This document shows, one piece after another, positions 26,075 to 33,102 of a stretch of 64,000 nt of DNA. The notes under the pieces are model-generated. The model was not told where the DNA came from and made no database searches. It saw only the letters and a program-made list of their open reading frames with translations. Both the position numbers and the translations under genes were made by a program. Source of the stretch: Pseudomonas fluorescens (GTDB lineage Bacteria > Pseudomonadota > Gammaproteobacteria > Pseudomonadales > Pseudomonadaceae); NCBI RefSeq assembly GCF_005938625.1, contig NZ_VCNJ01000030.1:124001-188000 (forward strand), given 5' to 3'. How positions within the stretch are numbered: position 1 is the first letter of the stretch; every line of letters starts with the position of its first letter.

Positions 26075-26097
26075 GCGTTGCAGACTGACGCACAATG

Positions 26098-26137
26098 AAA
26101 AGGGCGGCCCTGTCATCGAGACAAGGTCGCCCTTTTT
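26098..26137 (+). terminator. Terminator of argG
   Basis: AAAAGGGCG...CGCCCTTTTT with a longer imperfect inner stem (GGCCCTGTC/GACAAGGTC). Confidence 0.85.
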
Positions 26138-26207
26138 GCATCATTCCTTGTCGACCTCAGCTTGAACCCAGGCGTTGTTCTTCGCCTGTGTGGCTTAAAC
26201 TCATCTT

Positions 26208-26924
26208 TCATGCCCGCCCCAGTAGCGTCACGGCTTGTGAGCACAGGTTATAAACAATACAAAGCGTTTTTCCTGAGCCTTTCTTGACGTGTTTGATCTG
26301 CACAAGTGCATGCTGCGTCAGTACGACGTCCGATACGTGATTGGAAAGAAACACAACCATCCGTGCAGTTTTCCTGTCGAGGTTGCGGATATTTTCCAGA
26401 ATGGTGGCTAATTCTCTCGATGCATCGATATCCCGTGCATCGATGAGGTGCAGGTCGCTGACCCATGCGGGCAACTGAATGTAGTGCTGAACAATCAGGC
26501 TCGATTTTGTGTTGATGTCGGACGGCGGATCAGGTGCGTTGTGGACTTTGCACGAGTCTTTGCATTCGCTAGCGCCTGACTCGCTCGGGACGATACAACT
26601 GGATAGTCCAAATGTGCCTTGCGCGGATGAATCCACCATCGGCGCGTTTCGTTTGTTCTCGCGAATATTGCTGTCGATAGTTCTTAGAAAATTCTTGTCT
26701 TTGTCAAAGTCTGAAGGTGAATAGAGGGAACGGTAGTTGAAGTTTAGAGTGATAAAGAAAAGGAATAGCAAGTAAAACGGAAAGCTGATCAGGAACCACA
26801 CGTAAATCTCCCGGTCCTTATTGTCCAGGAATGGCAGGGAAACGGCGGCTGATGTTTCCGAAATGGCGGCGAATATGGCAATCACTGTCATGGGGTTGGT
26901 GATTTTGCTTTTTATTTTAAGCAT
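26208..26924 (-). CDS. Two-TM membrane protein of unknown function, AT-rich gene
   Basis: 238 aa from ATG 26924 (MLKIKSKITNPMTV); an ATG ten codons earlier (26954) is possible but has no ribosome site. Two membrane segments are clear: TNPMTVIAIFAAISETSAAV (about 10-30) and YVWFLISFPFYLLFLFFITL (about 41-62). They lead into NFNYRSLYSPSDF. This block resembles an uncharacterised two-helix module I have seen at the N-terminus of diverse bacterial proteins. The tail (about 80-238) has a low-complexity linker, then LPAWVSDLHLIDARDI, ENIRNLDRKTARMVVFLSNH and KHVKKGSGKTLCIVY, suggesting a folded cytoplasmic domain I cannot name. Base composition is far from that of its neighbours, a sign of transfer. 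Confidence 0.75.
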   Translation of the reverse strand: MLKIKSKITNPMTVIAIFAAISETSAAVSLPFLDNKDREIYVWFLISFPFYLLFLFFITLNFNYRSLYSPSDFDKDKNFLRTIDSNIRENKRNAPMVDSSAQGTFGLSSCIVPSESGASECKDSCKVHNAPDPPSDINTKSSLIVQHYIQLPAWVSDLHLIDARDIDASRELATILENIRNLDRKTARMVVFLSNHVSDVVLTQHALVQIKHVKKGSGKTLCIVYNLCSQAVTLLGRA

Positions 26925-27429
26925 GTTCTTACTCTTTTGTTTGGTCTTTGTCATGGTTGATAAGTTTGTACGAGTTGAGGTTTATGGTTGTGGGTGGTTA
27001 TGTTTATGTTTATAGCAAAAGTATTTGTTCTGGTATAAATATCTTGTTTCAAGTGTTTATCTTTTGCTTCGCGTTGTATTGCCGGTGTCGCAATTGTGGT
27101 TTTGTATTGCCAATGTTTGATTTCGGTTTACCACGCAAGGGTGTAGAGTCGCCCGCACCAATCAGGCGCAGTGAATCTCAGCGGTGACATGTGATTTTGC
27201 GCCGTTAGTTGTAATTTGTAACAGGTTAGAAATGAGAGGTGATGCCTGGGCGGAGAGTGAAGCGGCGTTGGATGTTTAGGGGGCTAGAAGTTTTTTGTAG
27301 GATTAATCCGCGATGGATGTAGGGCATGTCTCTCGTTGCAAGTGCGTGTTAACCTCGGCATGCCATAGAGCAAGTGACTGGGCTATTGTGCGTGTTCTAA
27401 AAATTCGAACAGCGAAACTGGACTTGCCC
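26925..27429. other. AT-rich intergenic stretch
   Basis: About 500 bases, poorer in GC than anything else in the window, between the two-TM gene and the response regulator, which are divergent. Short frames on both strands have no family features. No repeat ends or tRNA are seen. Confidence 0.5.
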
Positions 27430-28056
27430 ATGAATAAAGTGCTGATCGTGGATGATCACCCTGTCATTCGTCTTGCGGTACGTATGCTGATGGAACGTCA
27501 TGGCTACGAAGTCATCGCAGAAACTGATAACGGTGTGGATGCGTTACAACTTGCTCGCGAACAAATGCCGGATATTGTCATTCTGGATATAGGGATACCG
27601 AAACTTGATGGTCTGGAAGTTATTGCACGCCTGACTTCAACGGCGATGCCTATTAAAGTACTGGTGTTGACTTCCCAGGCGCCCGGGCACTTTTCAATGC
27701 GCTGCATGCAGTCGGGGGCTGCCGGTTATGTTTGTAAACAGCAGGACTTGACCGAGTTGCTCAGCGCAATCAAGGCCGTATTGTCCGGCTACAGTTATTT
27801 TCCCAATCAGGCTTTGCATACTGTGCGTACCAGTCTGGGCAGTGCGAGTGAGGCCGATATGGTCGATCGTCTGTCCGGTCGGGAAATGATGGTGTTGCAG
27901 CAGTTGGCGCGGGGCAAGACCAACAAGGAAATTGCCGATGGCATGTTTTTGAGCAACAAAACGGTGAGTACCTACAAGACGCGCTTGTTGTTGAAGCTCA
28001 ATGCTCGCTCCCTGGTTGATCTGATCGAGTTGGCGCAGCGTAATGGTCTGGTCTGA
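27430..28056 (+). CDS. NarL/BvgA-type response regulator (RocA-like), orphan
   Basis: 208 aa from ATG 27430 (MNKVLIVDDHPVIRLAVRML); the frame is open 39 codons further upstream without family sequence. The receiver domain has D8, D9, phospho-acceptor D53 (VILDIGIP) and K near residue 103-104 (YVCKQQDL). The C-terminal LuxR helix-turn-helix is LSGREMMVLQQLARGKTNKE followed by IADGMFLSNKTVSTYKTRLL. It resembles BvgA and the Roc/Sad response regulators of P. aeruginosa. No histidine kinase gene is near, so its partner is elsewhere or it is an orphan. Confidence 0.88.
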   Translation: MNKVLIVDDHPVIRLAVRMLMERHGYEVIAETDNGVDALQLAREQMPDIVILDIGIPKLDGLEVIARLTSTAMPIKVLVLTSQAPGHFSMRCMQSGAAGYVCKQQDLTELLSAIKAVLSGYSYFPNQALHTVRTSLGSASEADMVDRLSGREMMVLQQLARGKTNKEIADGMFLSNKTVSTYKTRLLLKLNARSLVDLIELAQRNGLV

Positions 28057-28114
28057 ATGTATCGATGGCTGACGGGGTCATGGGCCGATCAAACTCAGCT
28101 AGCCGCAGAAAGTG

Positions 28115-28139
28115 AAAAGCCTCCGTTTCGGGAGGCTTT
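28115..28139. terminator. Bidirectional terminator
   Basis: AAAAGCCTCC-GTTTC-GGGAGGCTTT between the convergent response regulator and the small PA3496-like gene. Confidence 0.75.
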
Positions 28140-28145
28140 CAAGTA

Positions 28146-28322
28146 TCAGTCATCAAAATCGTAATCGGCCAATTGCTTTTGCAGTCGGCGCTCCTCAAGC
28201 AGGTTATCGATCGTACGGCGCTTGCTGAGATTGGTCTTGGCGACTTCGACCACAGGTTCGGCGTCATCAGTTTCTGCAGCGATATCGTCATCTACATCCA
28301 GTGGCTCTTTGTCGCTACTCAT
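28146..28322 (-). CDS. Small acidic PA3496-like protein
   Basis: 58 aa from ATG 28322, below the usual length cut-off for gene finding. It reads MSSDKEPLDVDDDIAAETDD, then an acidic stretch, a basic patch LSKRRTIDNLLEERRLQKQL and ends ADYDFDD. I recognise this as the family named after P. aeruginosa PA3496, which also lies beside nth; it has been called a putative envelope-integrity protein. No membrane segment or signal peptide is visible, so that name should be treated with care. Confidence 0.8.
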   Translation of the reverse strand: MSSDKEPLDVDDDIAAETDDAEPVVEVAKTNLSKRRTIDNLLEERRLQKQLADYDFDD

Positions 28323-28428
28323 CAGCTAACTCCCGGCTAAGAATGCCTTTGGCGCTCCTTATATCGATATTCCTGCGGCGGGTAAAAAAGATTTTTTCAA
28401 TCGACTTATCAATTATTCCAATAGCCGC

Positions 28429-29067
28429 TCAATCGTCCGAAGTTTTGTCCTTGTACTCGCACAAGTCTTCGATCCGGCAGCTGCCGCAGCGCGGCTTGCG
28501 GGCCAGACACACGTAGCGGCCGTGCAGGATCAGCCAGTGATGAGAGTCGAGCAGGAATTCCTTGGGTACAAACTTCATCAGCTTCTTTTCCACTTCGACC
28601 ACATTTTTGCCCGGTGCAATGCCGGTGCGGTTGCTGACACGAAATATGTGGGTATCGACGGCCATGGTCAGTTGACGGAAAGCCGTGTTGAGTACGACGT
28701 TGGCGGTCTTGCGGCCCACTCCCGGCAAGGCTTCGAGCTCTTCACGGGTTTGTGGGACCACACTGCCGTGGCGTTCGACCAGCAGGCGGCAGGTTTCGAT
28801 GACGTTTCTGGCCTTGCTGTTGTAGAGGCCGATTGTCTTGATGTATTCGGATAGACCTTCGACCCCTAAAGCGTGGATCGCCGCCGGCGTATTGGCCACC
28901 GGAAACAGCTTCGCCGTGGCTTTGTTGACACCGACGTCAGTCGACTGCGCCGAAAGAATCACGGCGATCAACAACTCGAACGGCGAGGAGTAGGCCAGTT
29001 CGGTCTTCGGCTCCGGATTGTCTTCGTGCAGGCGGCGGAAAATCTCCAGACGTTTTGCAGCATTCAT
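28429..29067 (-). CDS. nth: Endonuclease III
   Basis: 212 aa, ATG 29067. Helix-hairpin-helix LPGVGRKTANVVLNTAF with catalytic lysine (GRKTAN) and aspartate (MAVDTHIFRVSNRTG), then the [4Fe-4S] set CLARKPRCGSCRIEDLC. It removes oxidised pyrimidines. It overlaps rnfE by four bases at the end of the rnf operon, as in E. coli. Confidence 0.97.
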   Translation of the reverse strand: MNAAKRLEIFRRLHEDNPEPKTELAYSSPFELLIAVILSAQSTDVGVNKATAKLFPVANTPAAIHALGVEGLSEYIKTIGLYNSKARNVIETCRLLVERHGSVVPQTREELEALPGVGRKTANVVLNTAFRQLTMAVDTHIFRVSNRTGIAPGKNVVEVEKKLMKFVPKEFLLDSHHWLILHGRYVCLARKPRCGSCRIEDLCEYKDKTSDD

Positions 29068-29645
29068 GGGCGATGCGTTTCCTTGGATATCGAGTTCGGG
29101 CGAATCAACGCCTGGCGCGCCGCCAACAGCAGCGCCAACAAAATAAAAGCACCGGGGATCAGGGTGATCAGGTGCAGCCCTTCGCTAAATACAACAAGAC
29201 CTGGCCAGTATTCGGAAAGTCCCCGGCCGAGACTGCCGTGACCGATGAGTTCACGCAGCCCTGCAAGTACCAGCATGAGTCCACCGAACGTCGCGTAGAG
29301 TTTGAAGCGTTCGGCCAATGATTGATGCCAGAAACCATTGTGTTCCAGTACCACGCATTGCAACGCGATCAGGCCTGCATAGAGGCCGAATGTTTGCAGC
29401 CAGGGCAGAAACCAGCGCTGCGCCAACAGGTCTGCACAACTGGTGAAGGTCGCGGCGAGCAGCAGGCTGGCCAGCAATGCGCTCGTGCCAGTGAGGCGAG
29501 ACCGTAAAACAGGCATGCACAAGCCATACAGGCCCACGACACTGGCGAACATCAATAACGCCCCCAGTGCACCTGCCAAGGAGTCACTGGTGCCAAGCAG
29601 CAATGTCAGCATCAACGCGTTCGAAACAGTCGCCGACCGGTTCAT
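29064..29645 (-). CDS. rnfE: Rnf/Rsx electron transport subunit E
   Basis: 193 aa, about six membrane helices. NALMLTLLLGTSDSLAGALGALLMFASVV and GLYAGLIALQCVVLEH are typical of RnfE, a paralogue of RnfA. It starts on the rnfG stop (ATGA) and ends on the nth start. It is an integral inner-membrane subunit of the electron channel. Confidence 0.9.
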   Translation of the reverse strand: MNRSATVSNALMLTLLLGTSDSLAGALGALLMFASVVGLYGLCMPVLRSRLTGTSALLASLLLAATFTSCADLLAQRWFLPWLQTFGLYAGLIALQCVVLEHNGFWHQSLAERFKLYATFGGLMLVLAGLRELIGHGSLGRGLSEYWPGLVVFSEGLHLITLIPGAFILLALLLAARQALIRPNSISKETHRP

Positions 29646-30247
29646 GTTCCGCTCCCCAGCAGCGCCGACCGATGTTCATCGAAGAAGCGCAGCGCATCAT
29701 GGATAGCGCTGATCGCCGCGCGAGAGGTGATGGTCGCACCTGCGATTTGATCAAATTGCCCTTGATCCTTTTTCAGCGCCCAGCCTGCATCGGTCGGCTC
29801 TTTGGCCGATTTGCCGGTAAACGTTTGCAGCCAGGCATTCGGCCAGTCACCCAGATGTCCGCCGAGTGCCGGGGTTTCGGTCTGTTCAAGGGTTTTCACA
29901 GCCAATAATTTGCCGGTGGTATCGATGGCGATCAACAGCTCGATGGCACCCGCATAACCCTGGGTCTGACTGCGCAGCAGTATCGCGACGGTCTGACCGT
30001 CTCGGGTCGCGCGATAGCCGCTCGACAAGGTGCTGTGACTCAAGGTGGTGTCTGTCAAAGCCAAAGGCTGTTCCAGCGGTTGATTGTCGTAGGTCTCGAG
30101 CGGGAGCAGGTCGAGCAGCTTGCGGCTTTCGATCAAGCGCTGCTGCGCGATAATCTGCGGTGCGTTAATACGCTGTACGAAGTAGGTCGCGCCGATGCCG
30201 ATGACTGCCAACAGCAGCACAATAAGCGTGCTGGCCGTGCGATTCAT
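29642..30247 (-). CDS. rnfG: Rnf/Rsx electron transport subunit G
   Basis: 201 aa. One N-terminal membrane helix (ASTLIVLLLAVIGIGATYFV) and a periplasmic FMN-binding domain with the covalent flavin motif AGATITS (about 168-174), where FMN is joined to a threonine. The flavin site is intact. It overlaps rnfD and rnfE by four bases each. Confidence 0.92.
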   Translation of the reverse strand: MNRTASTLIVLLLAVIGIGATYFVQRINAPQIIAQQRLIESRKLLDLLPLETYDNQPLEQPLALTDTTLSHSTLSSGYRATRDGQTVAILLRSQTQGYAGAIELLIAIDTTGKLLAVKTLEQTETPALGGHLGDWPNAWLQTFTGKSAKEPTDAGWALKKDQGQFDQIAGATITSRAAISAIHDALRFFDEHRSALLGSGT

Positions 30248-31227
30248 GGCCTCACCTCAACCTGACGGTCTGCGGCAAATCGCTCCAGCGCCGGCACGCA
30301 AAGGTTCATCAGCAGCACCGCAAACGCTACGCCATCCGGATACCCACCCCAGGTGCGAATCAAATAAGTCAGCAGCCCGACCCCGACGCCGAACAGCAGG
30401 CGGGCGAGCGCGGTTTTAGCACCCGAGACCGGTTCAGTGATGATGAAGAACGCGCCCAGCATGGTCGCGCCACTGAGCAGGTGGAACAGCGGCGAACCCT
30501 GCGAGTCCGACCCGGAACCATTCCAGAACAGCAGGCTGACAACAAACAGACTGGCGAGCATGCCTGCCGGTGCGTGCCAACCGAAGACCCGGCGTTGCAG
30601 CAAAAACAAGCCGCCGGCGAGAAACGCCAGATTCACCCATTCCACACCGTGGCCGCCAAAGCGACCAAACGCCGGATTGCTGGCGAACAATTCGTCCATG
30701 GTCAGGCTCTTGTTGATGCGCAGGCTGTCCAGCACCGTGGCCTGCGCCCAAGCGTCCGGCGCCTGGCCTGCACCGAACACCTGTTGAAACGCTGCCGTCA
30801 GATCCAGGCCATGGGCCGGCCAATGGGTCATCGGCTGCGGGAACATCACCATGGCCAAGGCAAACCCGAGCATCGCCGGATTGAACGGATTTCGACCGAC
30901 GCCGCCGTACGCGTGCTTGCCAAACAACAGACCCGAGGCAATCGCCGTCACCGTCAGCCACCACGGGCAATAAGGTGGCAGGGCGGCGGCCAGCAATGTC
31001 GCGCTGACCAACGCACTGCCGTCGCTTAGTGTCGGTTGCATTGGCTGTCGACGCAGTCGGAGGACAGCTGCCTCGACCATTAGCGCGGTGACGATAGCCA
31101 GCAGCAGATTGATCAGCACGCCCCAACCGTAAAACCAGAACAGCGTCAGCAGCCCCGGCAACGTGGCCAGCAGCACCAGTTTCATCGCCTGTGGCAGGCG
31201 GTCGTCGGGTGCCTCAAGGGGCGACAT
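30244..31227 (-). CDS. rnfD: Rnf/Rsx electron transport subunit D
   Basis: 327 aa from ATG 31227 (MSPLEAPDDRLPQAMKLVLL). Many membrane helices; GRNPFNPAMLGFALAMVMFP and the covalent-flavin motif SGATM (LLSGATMLGAFFIITEPVSG) are present. It overlaps rnfB by 14 bases, leaving no room for rnfC between them. Confidence 0.93.
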   Translation of the reverse strand: MSPLEAPDDRLPQAMKLVLLATLPGLLTLFWFYGWGVLINLLLAIVTALMVEAAVLRLRRQPMQPTLSDGSALVSATLLAAALPPYCPWWLTVTAIASGLLFGKHAYGGVGRNPFNPAMLGFALAMVMFPQPMTHWPAHGLDLTAAFQQVFGAGQAPDAWAQATVLDSLRINKSLTMDELFASNPAFGRFGGHGVEWVNLAFLAGGLFLLQRRVFGWHAPAGMLASLFVVSLLFWNGSGSDSQGSPLFHLLSGATMLGAFFIITEPVSGAKTALARLLFGVGVGLLTYLIRTWGGYPDGVAFAVLLMNLCVPALERFAADRQVEVRP

Positions 31228-32422
31228 GATCTTGCACCTGGCGCTCGGCGTCTTGCAGGCGGGCGCGGGCCTTGTCGAGGGTTTCACTGGGCGTGTCGGC
31301 GCGACGTTCGAGTTTGTTGAGGTCCGCGCGGGCGTAGGCCAATTCGGTTTTCAACTGGCGAAGCTGGCTGTCGATCGGGCGTTTTTCGACGCGCACCAGG
31401 TCAGGCAAAGGTTGATCGCTTGTGGCTTCGGCGGCGTGCAGGGCCTGCTCGGCATCGCTTAATGCTTGTTCCAGCGCGGCAATCTGCTCCGGCGCTGCTT
31501 CGGCGGTTTGGGCTTTTTTCAGTTCGGCGCGGCGCATGGCCAACTGGATCTTCGCCCGTTTCAGATCGGCGTCTTTGCCAGGGGCAGGCACTGTGGCGGC
31601 TGGCGGAGCGTTGATTTCAACAGCTGCCAAAGCCTGTTCGGCCGCTTCGAATTGCTGCTGCAACACGATTAATTGCGTCTGCTGCTCGAACGTCGGCGGA
31701 TGGCCGAAGGCCTTCAGCGATTTGTGCAATTGTGCACGGCTCATGGCCACATCGATCTTGGCTTTCTTCAGCGCCGCATCAGCGGTCGCCGCTTTCTGCG
31801 CGCGCACCCGTTCCAGTGCTGCCTGTACCGGATCCGTTGCAGTTACTTCAGGTTGCGCCGCCCGTTTTGCCCGCGCTTCACGCTCTGCCTGCTTTTGTCG
31901 TTCTTCGCGTTGCAGGCGCTCGTTTCGTCGCTCGAAACGTTGGCGTGCGTGATCGCGTTTGGCCGCCCGTGCACGCTGTTCTTCAAGACTGAAGGCCAGA
32001 CCGCCCACCACCGGTAATGTGCTCGGTGGCAATGGATGCATTTCAATGCAATCCACCGGGCATGGCGCGACACACAGGTCGCAACCGGTGCACTCGTCAA
32101 TGATGACCGTATGCATCAGTTTCGCCGCGCCGACAATCGCGTCGATCGGGCAGGCCTGAATGCACTTGGTGCAGCCAATGCATTCGGCCTCACGGATGAA
32201 CGCCACTTGCGGCGGCGCTGAGCCGCGACTGATGTCCAGTTCCAGTACCGGCACTTTCAACAACTCAGCCAGCGCGGCAATGGTTTCGTCACCGCCCGGC
32301 GGGCACTTGTTGATCGGCTCGCCTGCGACGATGCCTTGCGCATACGGCTTGCATCCCGGATGGCCGCATTTACCGCATTGGGTCTGCGGCAGGAGGGCAT
32401 CGATGCGTTGAATCAGACTCAT
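31214..32422 (-). CDS. rnfB: RnfB-like ferredoxin with RnfC-like C-terminal tail (fusion)
   Basis: 402 aa, about twice the usual RnfB length. Residues 1-130 are RnfB: C16, C19, C24, C40 for the first cluster, then two ferredoxin motifs C81/C84/C87/C91 and C111/C114/C117/C121. The N-terminal membrane helix of standard RnfB is missing; the protein starts directly at IQRIDALLPQTQCGKCG. Residues 140-402 are a charged, Ala/Lys/Arg-rich coiled coil with three related units: LKKAKIDVAMSRAQLHK (about 218), LKRAKIQLAMRRAELKK (287) and LRQLKTELAYARADLNK (354). Such repeats form the C-terminal tail of RnfC in enterics and P. aeruginosa. RnfC itself is absent from the operon. It starts on the rnfA stop (ATGA). 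Confidence 0.9.
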   Translation of the reverse strand: MSLIQRIDALLPQTQCGKCGHPGCKPYAQGIVAGEPINKCPPGGDETIAALAELLKVPVLELDISRGSAPPQVAFIREAECIGCTKCIQACPIDAIVGAAKLMHTVIIDECTGCDLCVAPCPVDCIEMHPLPPSTLPVVGGLAFSLEEQRARAAKRDHARQRFERRNERLQREERQKQAEREARAKRAAQPEVTATDPVQAALERVRAQKAATADAALKKAKIDVAMSRAQLHKSLKAFGHPPTFEQQTQLIVLQQQFEAAEQALAAVEINAPPAATVPAPGKDADLKRAKIQLAMRRAELKKAQTAEAAPEQIAALEQALSDAEQALHAAEATSDQPLPDLVRVEKRPIDSQLRQLKTELAYARADLNKLERRADTPSETLDKARARLQDAERQVQDHVAP

Positions 32423-32988
32423 GTTTTGATCAGTCCACTGAATCCGAGAAAAATCACTGCGATCAGTCCGGCGCCGATCAGATCGATCGGCAGGCCACGG
32501 AAGGGCAGGGGAATATCGTTATCGACCGTGCGTTCACGCAAGTCCTGGAACAGGCTCAGCACCAGCCAGAAGCCTAGCCCGGCCCCGAGACTCAGCGCTG
32601 TCGCCTGCAGCAGGCCTCGATCGTTTTGCGCGTTGATCAGTGCCAGCCCGAGCACACCGGCATTGCCCAGCAGCAATGGCCACAAACCTTCGAAGGGCAG
32701 ATTCGGCAGCCTGCGCGCCAGCAGCTTCAACAGTGGCGCAATCAGCAACACACTCAACGGCAGAAACACGAACAAGCGCAGGGCTTCAAGTTGCAGCGGT
32801 ACCAGCAGCCAATGCCAGACCGCGTAACTGGTAACGCCAACGATCAGCATCAGGCACAACGTCGCCAGCCCCAACGCATGCACCTGACGACGACTGCCCG
32901 CCAGCAGCGGATCGACGCCCAGCGGCCAGTGCAACACGAAGTTGTTGAGCAGCGCAGCACTGATAAGCGTAAGCACGAGTTCGGTCAT
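32419..32988 (-). CDS. rnfA: Rnf/Rsx electron transport subunit A
   Basis: 189 aa, first gene of the rnf operon. Six hydrophobic helices; NNFVLHWPLGVDPLL at the start and LLNFVL-type spacing match RnfA, though NNFVLHWPLG differs from the usual NNFVLVKFLG and the protein is quite divergent. No promoter element stands out in the short gap to metG. Confidence 0.85.
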   Translation of the reverse strand: MTELVLTLISAALLNNFVLHWPLGVDPLLAGSRRQVHALGLATLCLMLIVGVTSYAVWHWLLVPLQLEALRLFVFLPLSVLLIAPLLKLLARRLPNLPFEGLWPLLLGNAGVLGLALINAQNDRGLLQATALSLGAGLGFWLVLSLFQDLRERTVDNDIPLPFRGLPIDLIGAGLIAVIFLGFSGLIKT

Positions 32989-33047
32989 GGTTCTGCCAGG
33001 GAAACGGGCGGGTGTCTCTTAAGGTTAGGCATTATCCGGCCAGATAT

Positions 33048-33086
33048 GAAAAATCCCACAGGCATGCCGGGCACGCCTGTGGGATC
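33048..33086 (-). terminator. Terminator of metG
   Basis: ATCCCACAGGC...GCCTGTGGGAT with a T-run on the minus strand just past the metG stop. Confidence 0.85.
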
Positions 33087-33102
33087 GATTCACCGCCGAG
33101 TG

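Noticed and set aside
24776..26116. 446-codon open frame opposite argG
   Set aside because: Complement of a highly conserved gene; no ribosome site or domain.
26821..27015. Plus-strand frame with hydrophobic stretch at the two-TM gene
   Set aside because: It is the complement of the membrane-helix codons of the minus-strand gene. No ribosome site.
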